DNA of 64,000 bases from assembly GCA_033065855.1 (NCBI GenBank), contig JAVXUO010002979.1:89689-153688 (forward strand), written 5' to 3'. Shown one piece after another: positions 20,985-31,445 of the stretch. The notes beneath the pieces are model-generated. The model saw only the letters and a program-made list of their open reading frames with translations. It was not told where the DNA came from and ran no database searches. Position numbers and translations under genes: made by a program. How positions within the stretch are numbered: position 1 is the first letter of the stretch; each line of letters begins with the position of its first letter. Source of the DNA: Escallonia rubra (lineage: Eukaryota; Streptophyta; Magnoliopsida; Escalloniales; Escalloniaceae).

Positions 20985-21490
20985 CCTCTCCTCAACCAAG
21001 CCGAGTAGAAGTCCCTAAGTCTCTGCTCAGCCAGGCCGAGTAGACGACAACCAAAGATATCTCTGCTCGGCCGAGCCGAGTAGAATTCCCTAAGTCACTG
21101 CTCGGCCAAGCCGAGTAGACGACTTCCAAAGGAATCTCTGCTCGACCAAGCCGAGTAGAAGTCCCCAAGTCACTGCTCGGGCAAGCCGAGTAGAAGAGCC
21201 CCTAAGTCCCTCCTCCGCCAAGCCGAGTAGACGACTTCCAAGGGTACCTCTGCTCGGCCAGGCCGAGTAAAGGATCCCGAGTATCTGCTCGGCCAAGCCG
21301 AGTAGACGACTTCCAAGGGCACCTCTGCTCGGCCAGGCCGAGTAAAAGATCCCCAGAGTGTCTGCTCAGCCAAGCCGAGTAGACGACTTCCAAGGGCACC
21401 TCTGCTCGGCCAGGCCGAGTAGACAAAATTCCTATAGCATCTCTACTCAGCCAAGCCGAGTAGACGAGTCCCCAGTCTGATCTGTTCGGC
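20985..21490. repeat. Hairpin array: about 12 tandem units of about 39 bp
   Basis: Each unit has an inverted repeat of the form CTCGGCC-A(A/G)-GCCGAG followed by TAGACGACTTCCAAGGG or a TAGAAGTCCC / TAAAAGATCCC variant. Two unit versions alternate, giving a higher-order period near 78 bp. It lies between the 75-bp array and the polypurine tract. The array could fold into a row of short hairpins in RNA or single-stranded DNA. Confidence 0.85.
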
Positions 21491-21608
21491 CCCTACAATA
21501 TTTCTCTTCAGCTCATATTGGCCGAATGATTTTTAATCAGACAGAAGGGAAAGCATTCCAACATTCCATAATCCTCTTCAGAGAAGGGAACATGGAATGG
21601 GGGGCAAA

Positions 21609-22010
21609 TGATATGGGCAAAATTATCAGAGCCAAGATGACGACACGTGTCGTCATCCGGAAGAACCATAACTTATGCATTGAATCCACTTCTCCATAAA
21701 TGATGGTAACAGCCCATTAAAAGGAGATTAACGGATCATTAATCCGGAATAAGTCTCTATTTATTAAGGTAACCCCCTAATAAGGAGACATAACTACCCT
21801 CTGATTGGGAACTCTATATAAAGGAAATGGAGACAAAGAAAGAGGTAAGTTTTCTGGTTCAACAGCAATAGTCAAATTCAGACAGATTGACTGACTTAAG
21901 CATCGGAGTGTCTCCGCCGGAAACACTTCCGGCGAAGTAACCGGTGTTGTTTTTGTTGCGCAGGCTCACTTACGAATCATAGGAAGCGTGTTCCAGATTT
22001 CATCCACAAC
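21609..22010 (+). repeat. Right (3') LTR of the Tat element
   Basis: It is the same length as the left LTR. About eight of nine differences from it fall in the last 65 bp; the first 335 bp differ at one site. It is followed by the TSD gtagt. Confidence 0.9.
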
Positions 22011-22015
22011 GTAGT

Positions 22016-22563
22016 GCTTTGACATCATGGCTAATCACTATAGCACAACATATTAGTTAGATTGAACTCATGTATTAACTGCTCAATGAAAGAGTAACAA
22101 AACAAAATTGGAAGCATTTTTATCAATCTTGGAACCTATCTCCAAGAACTTTGTGAAGCGGCATTGTGGCTTAGAGTCATTATCATTCTTGAGAGTTCAT
22201 GAATCTGATGTGATTAAACTTTGTGTACATACTAACTGTTTCGATAAAGAGTAAAAACCTTTTGGAAGCCCTTGTTATCAATCTTGGAACCTATCTCCAA
22301 GAACTTTGTGAAGCGGCATTGTCACTTTAAAGGGCTTTCCTCAAAGTCATTATCATTCTTGCGATGTCATGAATCTGACATGTACATATATTACGCCAAA
22401 TTTTTGGATCAGTCATATAGTTTCAACATCTCATTATTAAAAAAACTCCGATTTTCTGTTTCTCTTCTCAAGCTTGACCAACAGAATGCATGAAAAGAGA
22501 AGACGAGAGGGTTGAAAAGAAAAAAAAGGAGAAGAAAGAGAGAATGTAAAATAAAATTGCAAT
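22016..22563. other. Spacer with a local duplication
   Basis: The phrase 'tatcaatcttggaacctatc ... gaagcggcattgt' (ends only) occurs at about 22118-22166 and again at 22278-22324, with related sequence after each (gtcattatcattcttg). No gene is recognised, though the phrase could be a fragment of coding sequence. Confidence 0.5.
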
Positions 22564-22576
22564 AATCCTAGAACTA

Positions 22577-22888
22577 ATGGTGGCAACCACAGTTTATGGA
22601 ATTTGGCAAGAGAGGAATTCAAGAATCTTTGAAGGGAAAAGGGCAACTGTCCAAGGATGTCTGTATGTTATTAAGCAATGGATGAAATATAGAACCCAAA
22701 GTTGGAAGAAGGCAAAGAGATCACAGAGGAATGAAGACTTGTGCTGTGCTTGGGATCTTGATCCCAATTTTTTGTTAGAGTAAGGTTTCTGCTGTGTATA
22801 TAGAAAACATTTACACATGTAAATTTGTAAGGAAAGTGGTATATGAGCTTTAAAGAAATACAAAGGACATTTTGATCAAAAAAAAAAA
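22577..22888 (+). mobile_element. 5'-truncated LINE, 3' end only
   Basis: The open stretch 22577-22783 encodes VYGIWQERNSRIFEGK and WMKYRTQSWKKAKRS, the usual C-terminus of plant LINE ORF2 after the reverse transcriptase and zf-RVT region. A 3' UTR and a poly(A) run ending at 22888-22890 follow. It is flanked by a 13-bp TSD, AATCCTAGAACTA (22564-22576 and 22889-22901). The LINE is severely 5'-truncated, as is usual for target-primed reverse transcription. Confidence 0.9.
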
Positions 22889-22901
22889 AATCCTAGAACT
22901 A

Positions 22902-23639
22902 CTAATACCTCAACCAATCTGTTGTGTACACCCTTCATCCAAGAAAACACTTCTACTTCACATACTAATATTCACATGAACTCTAAATTCAGCAAACCAT
23001 CTTACCTCAAACCAAAAAGCGGCTAAGGGAATAAATCCTACCCTTCACAAACTGAAATCAATTGTTGCTTCACCTAGTCAAGTCTATCTCTCTTGTCTTT
23101 AGAAGACATTAAATGTACCCTCCTTAACTCTGGTGTGTAAGGAGCACTGTATAAGCACCTTGTCAGTACCTTGTCATTCCCTTGCCATCGCACTCTAGCA
23201 TTTACAAAGTTCTTCGACACTCCATTTATGAGCTTTCATGGCAGTTGATTGACCTAGACAACGCTGCGGGATTGGTTTGAAATACTAAAGAGGTTTAGTA
23301 TGATTCTTTTCATTGCCCTTTGTTCGGAAGCCTTGAATAAACCTCATCCATTAACCGAATCAGCTTTATCATTTCTAATTCCCAGCGTCGCCAATAGTGA
23401 GCTCCTTGTATATCATTAATTCCTTGGAAATCAAAAGTATCTTTCAGGATTACCTTCCTCTAGTGTTTCAGCATAAGAACTCACAAAAACAAATGCAGAC
23501 AGCGAGAATTGGAACTTATTTTCTCAAGACTTTTAGCACAAAACTAGAGATTGATACGTCTATACTTAATATCGATGCGTAAACTTTGATGTAATTTTTT
23601 TGGCCTGCATGGAATCACTTTTCTGAAAATGATTGGAAC
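22902..23639. other. Spacer, nothing recognised
   Basis: I see no convincing gene or element. One short plus-strand frame (23397-23582) lacks family features. Confidence 0.45.
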
Positions 23640-24132
23640 TAGGATTTCCTTTGCTATGCTTTGTACCAACTGGTGTAATATGGAGTTCAAGCTCAAACTT
23701 TTCATTGGTGTATATACTTTTAGTACTCCACTTCCTTATGGCCTTTTCTTGCATCATCTCTTCAGAAAATGTTTGGAGGTAATGTGATTTAACGCGCTAG
23801 TTGACCTCGAATGTTTGTTGAGGAGGACAGTACAAACCGACTAAGTAAGAGCCATATAGAGTCCCCCTGCGGTTAATGTGTTCTTGTTTGGAATGTTCAG
23901 TCAAAGACTCTAAATGATATAATTCCCAAAATGAAGCCATTTTGCAATCATCTTTAATCTGGACACGTTAATAGGTTAAGGTTTAACTCATGGTTGTCCC
24001 TAAAAGGTTGAACTTTCAAACTCAGATAAAACTTAACACTTCAAGAATGGATCAAGTTTTGTGCAACTTTTAAGCCTATTGCTCTTCAGAATGACAATGA
24101 CGACAGACAGACGTAAACACCCTTATAAAAGA
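23640..24132. repeat. Receptor-kinase 3'-flank paralogous block, copy 2
   Basis: This is the 3' UTR and downstream sequence of the kinase at 24133. It matches copy 1 (about 4300-4640) and copy 3 (41160-41425 continued at 45395-45519), with 'aatgtttggaggtaatgtga', 'agttgacctcgaatg', 'aagtaagagcc' and 'gatataattcccaaaatga'. The last phrase is the empty site of the Helitron in copy 3. Confidence 0.8.
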
Positions 24133-25247
24133 CTAGAAGATACCCATACTGGAACTCTCTATGGCGGAAGAATCTTCTCTTGATCGTGGTGGAGAAGATA
24201 AAACAGGCTTTGGGGGGATCTGCAGAGACTGTATGCTCCCTTCTAACATCTCCACCACCCTAGTCATTGATGGGCGATTTGAGGGGACAGTTTGTATGCA
24301 ACATAAGCTCACTATCACCATCTTCCTTGCCATTTCATTTTCCGCCTCACTCGTTATACCATTGTGCGCACCGAGTTCATCTAATTCAAGCTGATTGTAT
24401 ATCCAATCAGGAAAGTAGATTTCAGTTGAACCATCAACTTTGGGCTTGATTTTGTTCCTCCCTCCAACCATTTCTAGAACCATCATCCCATAGCTGTACA
24501 CGTCTGACTTGTGAGAGACCCCTCCAAAGTGCCTACAAAATACTTCTGGAGCAATATACCCAACAGTACCTCTAGCATTCAACATTGACACAAGACTCTC
24601 TTTTCGGAGACATAGTTTTGCAAGGCCAAAGTCAGAGATCTTTGGGCAGAAGTCCTCGTCTAGAAGGATGTTATGAGGCTTTATGTCCAGATGCAAGATT
24701 CTCGTGTTACAGCCACGGTGCAAGTACTCTAGTCCTCGAGCAATGCCTATTGCAATCTGAGACAGTCTTTCCCACCCCAATTGGTGATCCGCCAAGGAGC
24801 TTTCCTTATATATGAATTTCTCAAGCGACCCATGTGGCATGAACTCATAGATGAGAGCTTTCTTGTGACCCTCGAAACAAAACCCAAGAAGGGTTACAAC
24901 GTTTACATGGGAAGTCCGACTGATACTTGCAACCTCATTAATTAATTCTTCACCACCTTTTGATTCATTTAAAACCTTCACTGCCACAAGACTACCATTC
25001 GGTAGCTTTCCTTTATATACACAACCATAACCTCCTTGGCCTAATTTAACTAGAAAGGAATTGGTTATCTTCTTAAGATCAGAATAAGAATACCTTTTCG
25101 GTGCAAGGGTCCCATAACTGCTGAGAAAATTCTCTACGTTGTGATAGTTTTCTTTCTTCCTCCATACCATTAATTTACCTAGTGCAGATCTCCATATGAA
25201 GCCAGCGACTACAATTACGAAAATTGCAAATCCCGCAACCGAAAATG
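24133..25247 (-). CDS. Transmembrane-kinase exon of an LRK10L/Lr10-like receptor kinase, copy 2
   Basis: This is the last exon, open from a splice acceptor (TTTGCAG|CATTTTCGG at 25247) to its stop. It starts with a membrane helix (AFSVAGFAIFVIVVAGFIW) and a juxtamembrane stretch. A full Ser/Thr kinase follows: [11 protein letters not shown] loop, AVKVL lysine, [12 protein letters not shown] catalytic loop, [16 protein letters not shown] and [10 protein letters not shown]. The loop has HLD in place of HRD, as in the LRK10L2/PR5K group. No ATG belongs at the exon start, because the ectodomain exons should lie upstream. Upstream, a 6.2-kb Copia element begins 7 bp from the exon, and beyond the remaining intron lies a PP2C exon. 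The ectodomain is therefore missing, and the exon is probably an orphan despite its intact frame. Confidence 0.9.
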
Positions 25248-25254
25248 CTGCAAA

Positions 25255-26207
25255 TGTTGGGGTATACGGTATGATGGCTTTGTGACTGAAAGAATGATCG
25301 GCTTCGAGGCACGTTGTAAAACGCTCTCCTTAAGTTTATATTTGCCCCCACCAAAGAAAACGGTGTGCAGCGGGTTACCGGCAAATATCCTCCAAGATAC
25401 AACGAAGCGCTTTAGTGAATAGCGTTTGCACACACGATATTCACCCCACAGATATGTGTATGGAATTCTGGATAATGGGATTTACAAGTAAGAAATTCTG
25501 CAGAAATTTCTTGTTGTAAAAGATCTGCCGAAAGGAAAAATGAAGAGAGTAGAGGCTTATTACTAGGTCCGAAAATCTGACCATTGTGCTCTATTTATAA
25601 AGCACTAGTGGTTGCTAATCAAGTGTCACACCTTTTCATCATCACCGAAAGCAATCTGGACCGTTGGATCAGAAACCGTTAAGATTAACTGTTCAGATCC
25701 GGACTGGTAACTAACCAGCTCCCAACAGTTGGGTCTGTCCAACTTGGAACTACCCAGCTGCAACTATCCGGACTGGTAACTAACCAGACCCGAGTGTAAC
25801 CACCCAGCTGCCAAGGGTCGGATCCGACCCGGTTCCGTTGAACCGGCGGTCTAGTTTTCGTCACGAAAACTTAAAGGCGTCTAATCGCGTCTCGCGACGA
25901 TGCGCACGTGCGAAGTGCAAAGTGCGCCATCAAAGCGCCACATTGCGCCTCACAGCCCACTGCCACGCTCGCGCGCGCGTGCGATTGTTCCTCGTATGGT
26001 GCTTCGCACCATACTCGGTGCACATGCACACACCTTAGCATACCACATAAGTAATAAAGTAAGTGGAGTACTTTATTATATACCCACTTACCTTTTCAAA
26101 TCCCTTCTATGTGGGATTCCTTCATTTTTACCTCTTCACATTCCTTTCATCATTTTGACAAAGAAAATGAACCAAACTTGACACTATATTTTGGAAAACA
26201 CTAACAA
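25255..26207 (-). repeat. 3' LTR of the whole-looking Copia element
   Basis: The minus-strand element ends here. The LTR holds a CG/GC-dinucleotide-rich stretch near 25895-25985, and a polypurine tract lies just beyond 26207. Confidence 0.9.
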
Positions 26208-26853
26208 TCCCCACCATTTTACAAAATATAAAATAAAAAACAAAACAAAAAACTAGATCTTATTATCCAGTGAAGTACATGCATAAATGAAGATGTCTTA
26301 CGACTTGAATCTTCACTTAGTGATTACATAACAAGACTAATCTGAAAAAGTGTGGTAGATAAACTTTGAACCACCTATCCTTGTTGACTAGCCGGTCACA
26401 TATCACACATGAAACTCCTATCCATACACAAATCCAGAAAACTGCTTATACAATAAATGGCCATGTAATTTGTATCTTGTTTTTCATGAGTGCTCTAGAG
26501 TTAAGCCCTTAAACTCAACAGAAGCGGACCCCCTTCACCCTCACTAGCAGGGCTATCAAAAGTGTAACGTAACTAACACTCCAAAGAATAATTCTTTTAT
26601 AGACCTATTAAGAGTATAATACTCACCCTATTCCTTCATTACGGTTACCAAGCACATGACCTTGGGATGACTAAAATTTGTGCTTGCAACCACCATCATA
26701 ATGTACTTTTGACTCGTTGAACTCAAGACTTGGTGTTAGCAAGCGTTGAGTCGAGATTTCCATCATTGGTGATCCTTGACATGGGCTTGAGACCCATCCC
26801 TCGTGAGGTTCTAATAATCATTTCCCTTGGAAGCCCTTTAGTTAACGGATCTG
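26208..26853 (-). other. Copia 3' region between gag-pol and 3' LTR
   Basis: This 0.65-kb region has no long ORF. It leads from the end of the long frame to the polypurine tract. No additional gene (such as an envelope-like ORF) is visible. Confidence 0.6.
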
Positions 26854-29800
26854 CTAAATTTTCCAATGACCACCTTCGGTAATCAACTGCCTCACGTAGC
26901 TATGTCTAAGACCAATATGTCTAGACTTTCCATTATACACTTCGCTACATGCCCGTGATAGAGTTGATTGACTATCACACCTTATCGATATGGGAGCCAT
27001 AGGCTTAGGCCATAAAGGAACCTCTAAAAGCAAATTCCTTAGCCATTCTGCCTCCTTGCCCCCTGCAGCTAAAGCAATAAACTCTGCTGCCATGGTAGAA
27101 TCAGTAATGCAAGTCTGTTTCTTCGAACCCCAGGATATTGCACCCCCACCAATTGTGAAAATCCATCCACTTGTGGAAGCATAATCCTCCCGATTCGTAA
27201 GCCAACTGGCATCTGTGTATCCTTCCAAAACAGAAGGATACCCATTATAACATATGCCGAAATCCATAGTTCTTTTAAGGTACTTAAAGACCCTATATAT
27301 TGCATTCCAATGCATATTACTAGGACAACTAGTATATCTACTAAGTTTTCCTACTGCATAAGCAATATCCGGTCTAGTACAAGTCATGGCATACATTAAA
27401 GAGCCTATTGCACTCGCATATTCTAGTTGTCTCACAGCTCTACCATCATTAGGAGACAACTTAATACTCTCATCAAACGGAGTACTAACTGATGTGCTGT
27501 CTAAATGGTCAAACTTTTTTAAGACCTTCTCAATATAATGAGATTGTGACAATGTTATGCAACCATTATTCCTTATGATTTTAATTCCTAAAATCACGTC
27601 AGCAACACCCATGTCCTTCATTTCAAAATTATCGGATAAGAATTTCTTAGTCTTTACAACTTGTTCCAAGTCAGTACCAAAAATGAGCATATCATCTACG
27701 TATAAGCAAATGATAACTCCCTTACCGCCATCGAACTTGCTATACACACACTTATCCGATTCATGTATCTTGAAACCATTAGACATTACAATTTGATCAA
27801 ACTTTTGATGCCACTGCTTAGGGGCTTGCTTAAGTCCATACAATGACTTAATCAACTTACAGACTTTATTTTCTTGCCCACGTACAACAAACCCTTCTGG
27901 TTGTTGCATGTATACTTCCTCATCTAATTCACCATTTAAGAATGCCGTTTTAACATCCATTTGATGAATTACTAGCTTATGGATGGAAGCTAGTGCTATA
28001 AGCACCCTAATAGTGGCTATCCTTGCAACTGGTGCATAAGTGTCAAAGTAATCGACACCTTCCTTTTGGGAAAATCCCTTAGCCACTAACCTTGCCTTAA
28101 ATTTTTCAATCGATCCATCAACCCTTAACTTTTTCTTGAAGATCCATTTACAACCAATGGGTTTAGAACCAGGTGGTAAATCCACCAATTTCCATGTTCC
28201 ATTTCCCATAATTGAATCAATCTCTTCATTTATTGCTTCCTTCCAAAAGGAAGAATCTTGAGACCTCATGGCCTCCTCATAAGTCCTAAGGTCGGATTCC
28301 ACATTTAAAACAATCGGTATGGAGTTTTGTATTGTCGTCCTAGTTCCTTCTACCAAATACATGTAGAAATCGGGTCCATAGGTTTTAGCAATTCTCATTC
28401 GTTTGCTCCTCCTAGGTTCCACTTCATTTTCATGGTTTTCCTCAACTTCACGTTGACCTTCCTTTTGCTCAACTTGCTTAGGAAGTGATTGGAACCTACT
28501 TTCGTCAAAGATGGCATCTCTAGATTCAATGATAGTGTTTTTAGAATAATAATCATTCTGTTCCACTACCATGAACCTATATGTTTTACTGTGTAAAGCA
28601 TAACCAATGAAAATACATTCAATGCCTCTTTCACCCAATTTCTTTCTTTTTGGTTCCGGAACTCTTACAACAGCCCTACAACCCCATACTTTAAAATAAT
28701 TCAGATTAGGCTTCCTTTTCTTCCATAACTCATAAGGAGTAACGTTATTTCCTTTAGTTGGAACTCTATTTAATATGTAGCAAGCTGTTAATAAAGCTTC
28801 CCCCCAAAATCCTTTTCCTAGACCCGAGTTGGAGAGCATGGCATTAACCATTTCGACTAATGTCCGATTCTTTCTTTCCGCTACACCGTTCTGTTGTGGT
28901 GTATATGGTGCAGAAAGTTCATGTACTATGCCATTTTCTTCAAAAAATGGTGGCTCATAGTACTCTCCTCCCCTATCGGTTCTAAGTACTTTTATTTTGG
29001 CATCACAAAAATTTTCTACTTCATTTTTATATGTGACAAAACTAGGCATGGCATCATTTTTATTATGCAACAAATAAACATAGCAATACCTAGAATAGTT
29101 ATCAATAAAAGTCACATAATATGAGTTTCCTCCTAACGAAGGAGAGGAGTGAATATCTCCTAAATCACTGTGTATTAAATCTAAAATCTTAGACACTCTT
29201 TGTCCATTTTGAAAAGGAGCTCTAGTGATTTTAGTAAGCATACACGTCTTGCAAAATCCTTTATCTACATGCATACTAGGCAAAAGATTCAATTTAACCA
29301 TGTCATTAATTTTCCTAGTATTAACATGTCCTAAACGATTATGCCAAAGAAAAGATTGTGACTCAATAATATAAGCAGAAATAATATTCTTATTATTAAT
29401 ATTGAGCTTGAACAATCCATCACAAAAATATCCCTTGCCCACAAAAACCCCTCCCTTAGAGAGTACAAATTTATCAGCTTCAAAAACAAGTTTGAAACCA
29501 AACTTGTTAAGCATACAACCCGAGACTAAATTTTTCCTAATTTCGGGCACATGACAGACATTAGTAAGAGTGACAACTTTTCCGGATGTAAACTCGAGCT
29601 CGACATTTCCTTTGCCCGCAATTTGCACAATTGACGAATTTCCCATGTAAAGAATGCTTCCATCCTTCACCGGTTCATAGGTTGTAAAAAACCTCTTGTC
29701 TTTGCACACATGGCTTGTCGCACCCGAATCAATCCACCATGCATCGTCATCTTCAAGGACATTTACCTCACTGATTACCGCGACTAAATTATTTTCGGTC

Positions 29801-30636
29801 GCCTTTTTCTGTTTCTTCAAGGCACGGCAATCACGCTTATAGTGCCCTGGTTTGCCACAGTGAAAACACTTTCCTTTGTGTTTTTTCTTCTTGTCCTTGT
29901 CCTTGTCGTCGTCATCATTTCCTTGAAGTTTCCTTCTCTTGTTCTCACGGGAGTTCTTCTTGGATGATTCTCCTTCTTCCACGGCCAAGATTTTAGAAAC
30001 GCCCTCGCTTTTAGACTTTTCTTCCTTGCGCAAGTCTTCCTCAATCCGAAGATGAGTACCCAACTCGTCAAGGTTGATGTCTTCCTTGCGATGCTTAAGG
30101 CTGTTTCTAAAATTCTTCCAAGAAGGAGGCAATTTATCAATGATAGATGTAACCACGATAAACTCATCCAAGGCTAACTTGTGTTGGGAATAACGATCAA
30201 GAATACTTTTAATCTCATTAAACTGTTCCATAACCGATCTACCATCAACCATTTTGTAATAAAAAAATTTAGAAACGATGAACCTTTTACTGGTGGCATC
30301 CTCGGTGATGTAGCGACGCTCCAATTGGTTCCAAAGTTCCTTAGCGGTCTTGACAGTATGATAGGCATCGAACAGCGTGTTGGACATGCCATTAAGAATA
30401 TGTCCTCGACATATCTCATCATCTTGATCCCACCTCAATCTTTCACGTGTCTTCGCAACACTTTCCTCCTCATTTTCACCGGGTTCCGGAGGTCTTGGAT
30501 TCACGATCACATAGTACACTTTCACTGTTACTAGTAGAAAATGCATCTTCCTTTGCCAACGAACGAAGTCCCCACCATCAAAACGCTCCAAGCGGTGGAA
30601 ATCCGAGCCCATGTCTTTCAATGTCACGAACGCCAT
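26854..30636 (-). CDS. Copia gag-pol polyprotein (1260 aa)
   Basis: A single frame from an ATG at 30636, about 25 bp inside the 5' LTR. Domains in order: GAG (about residues 1-240, with FDGGDFVRWQRKMHFLL), a Lys/Asp-rich linker, CCHC zinc knuckle CFHCGKPGHYKRDC (about 260-275), protease DSGATSH (about 305), GAG-pre-integrase (HNRLGHVNTRKIND), integrase core (about 490-650, with PYTPQQNGVAERKNR), reverse transcriptase (about 800-1050, with QMDVKTAFLNG and CLYVDDM), and RNase H (about 1120-1250, with YTDASW). The length matches intact plant Copia polyproteins. The lineage within Copia is not assigned. Confidence 0.94.
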   Translation of the reverse strand: MAFVTLKDMGSDFHRLERFDGGDFVRWQRKMHFLLVTVKVYYVIVNPRPPEPGENEEESVAKTRERLRWDQDDEICRGHILNGMSNTLFDAYHTVKTAKELWNQLERRYITEDATSKRFIVSKFFYYKMVDGRSVMEQFNEIKSILDRYSQHKLALDEFIVVTSIIDKLPPSWKNFRNSLKHRKEDINLDELGTHLRIEEDLRKEEKSKSEGVSKILAVEEGESSKKNSRENKRRKLQGNDDDDKDKDKKKKHKGKCFHCGKPGHYKRDCRALKKQKKATENNLVAVISEVNVLEDDDAWWIDSGATSHVCKDKRFFTTYEPVKDGSILYMGNSSIVQIAGKGNVELEFTSGKVVTLTNVCHVPEIRKNLVSGCMLNKFGFKLVFEADKFVLSKGGVFVGKGYFCDGLFKLNINNKNIISAYIIESQSFLWHNRLGHVNTRKINDMVKLNLLPSMHVDKGFCKTCMLTKITRAPFQNGQRVSKILDLIHSDLGDIHSSPSLGGNSYYVTFIDNYSRYCYVYLLHNKNDAMPSFVTYKNEVENFCDAKIKVLRTDRGGEYYEPPFFEENGIVHELSAPYTPQQNGVAERKNRTLVEMVNAMLSNSGLGKGFWGEALLTACYILNRVPTKGNNVTPYELWKKRKPNLNYFKVWGCRAVVRVPEPKRKKLGERGIECIFIGYALHSKTYRFMVVEQNDYYSKNTIIESRDAIFDESRFQSLPKQVEQKEGQREVEENHENEVEPRRSKRMRIAKTYGPDFYMYLVEGTRTTIQNSIPIVLNVESDLRTYEEAMRSQDSSFWKEAINEEIDSIMGNGTWKLVDLPPGSKPIGCKWIFKKKLRVDGSIEKFKARLVAKGFSQKEGVDYFDTYAPVARIATIRVLIALASIHKLVIHQMDVKTAFLNGELDEEVYMQQPEGFVVRGQENKVCKLIKSLYGLKQAPKQWHQKFDQIVMSNGFKIHESDKCVYSKFDGGKGVIICLYVDDMLIFGTDLEQVVKTKKFLSDNFEMKDMGVADVILGIKIIRNNGCITLSQSHYIEKVLKKFDHLDSTSVSTPFDESIKLSPNDGRAVRQLEYASAIGSLMYAMTCTRPDIAYAVGKLSRYTSCPSNMHWNAIYRVFKYLKRTMDFGICYNGYPSVLEGYTDASWLTNREDYASTSGWIFTIGGGAISWGSKKQTCITDSTMAAEFIALAAGGKEAEWLRNLLLEVPLWPKPMAPISIRCDSQSTLSRACSEVYNGKSRHIGLRHSYVRQLITEGGHWKI

Positions 30637-30660
30637 TGTTGCAAAATATAAACTTAAGAT

Positions 30661-31440
30661 TGTTGGGGTATACGGTATGATGGCTTTGTGACTGAAAGAA
30701 TGATCGGCTTCGAGGCACGTTGTAAAACGCTCTCCTTAAGTTTATATTTGCCCCCACCAAAGAAAACGGTGTGCAGCGGGTTACCGGCAAATATCCTCCA
30801 AGATACAACGAAGCGCTTTAGTGAATAGCGTTTGCACACACGATATTCACCCCACAGATATGTGTATGGAATTCTGGATAATGGGATTTACAAGTAAGAA
30901 ATTCTGCAGAAATTTCTTGTTGTAAAAGATCTGCCGAAAGGAAAAATGAAGAGAGTAGAGGCTTATTACTAGGTCCGAAAATCTGACCATTGTGCTCTAT
31001 TTATAAAGCACTAGTGGTTGCTAATCAAAAGTCACACCTTTTCATCATCACCGAAGCAATCTGGACCGTTGGATCAGAAACCGTTAAGATTAACGGTTCA
31101 GATCCGGACTGGTAACTAACCAGCTCCCAACAGTGCAAAGTGCGCCATCAAAGCGCCACATTGCGCCTCACAGCCCACTGCCACGCTCGCGCGCGCGCGC
31201 GCGCGTGCGTGCGTGCGATTGTTCCTCGTATGGTGCTTCGCACCATACTCGGTGCACATGCACACACCTTAGCATACCACATAAGTAATAAAGTAAGTGG
31301 AGTACTTTATTATATACCCACTTACCTTTTCAAATCCCTTCTATGTGGGATTCCTTCATTTTTACCTCTTCACATTCCTTTCATCATTTTGACAAAGAAA
31401 ATGAACCAAACTTGACACTATATTTTGGAAAACACTAACA
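30661..31440 (-). repeat. 5' LTR of the whole-looking Copia element
   Basis: This is the same sequence as 25255-26207 but shorter overall, with a longer alternating (GC)n/(GT)n stretch near 31190-31215. It is followed by the TSD gcaaa. Confidence 0.9.
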
Positions 31441-31445
31441 GCAAA

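Larger units (their letters stand above)
12087..22010 (+). mobile_element. Ty3/Gypsy LTR retrotransposon, Tat lineage, with antisense ORF
   Basis: The element is 9.9 kb with 402-bp LTRs (12087-12488, 21609-22010) and a 5-bp TSD GTAGT (12082-12086, 22011-22015). A primer-binding-site-like stretch (TTTGGCACCATCCGTGGG) follows the left LTR, and a purine tract (GGAATGGGGGGCAAA) precedes the right LTR. Order: gag, protease, reverse transcriptase, RNase H, second (archaeal-type) RNase H, integrase, then a long 3' region with an antisense ORF, a 75-bp tandem array and a hairpin array. The dual RNase H and antisense ORF place it in the Tat lineage. The LTRs differ at about nine sites (about 2%), so it is fairly young. 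The coding frame is broken in about two or three places. Confidence 0.93.
25255..31440 (-). mobile_element. Ty1/Copia LTR retrotransposon, looks whole and young
   Basis: The element is 6186 bp. LTRs start TGTTGGGG and end CTAACA (25255-26207 and 30661-31440), with a 5-bp TSD GCAAA (25250-25254, 31441-31445). Its sense strand is minus. The LTRs are near-identical apart from one length difference. A polypurine tract (AAAATGGTGGGGAT on the minus strand) sits at the inner edge of the 25-26 kb LTR. I see no standard initiator-Met primer-binding site next to the 30.6-kb LTR. One uninterrupted gag-pol frame fills the inside. It inserted at the intron/exon border of receptor-kinase copy 2. Apart from the unclear primer site it looks whole. 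Confidence 0.95.

Noticed and set aside
20985-21490. CRISPR-like array of palindromic repeats
   Set aside because: This is plant retrotransposon DNA; spacers are not unique and unit types alternate with related sequence.
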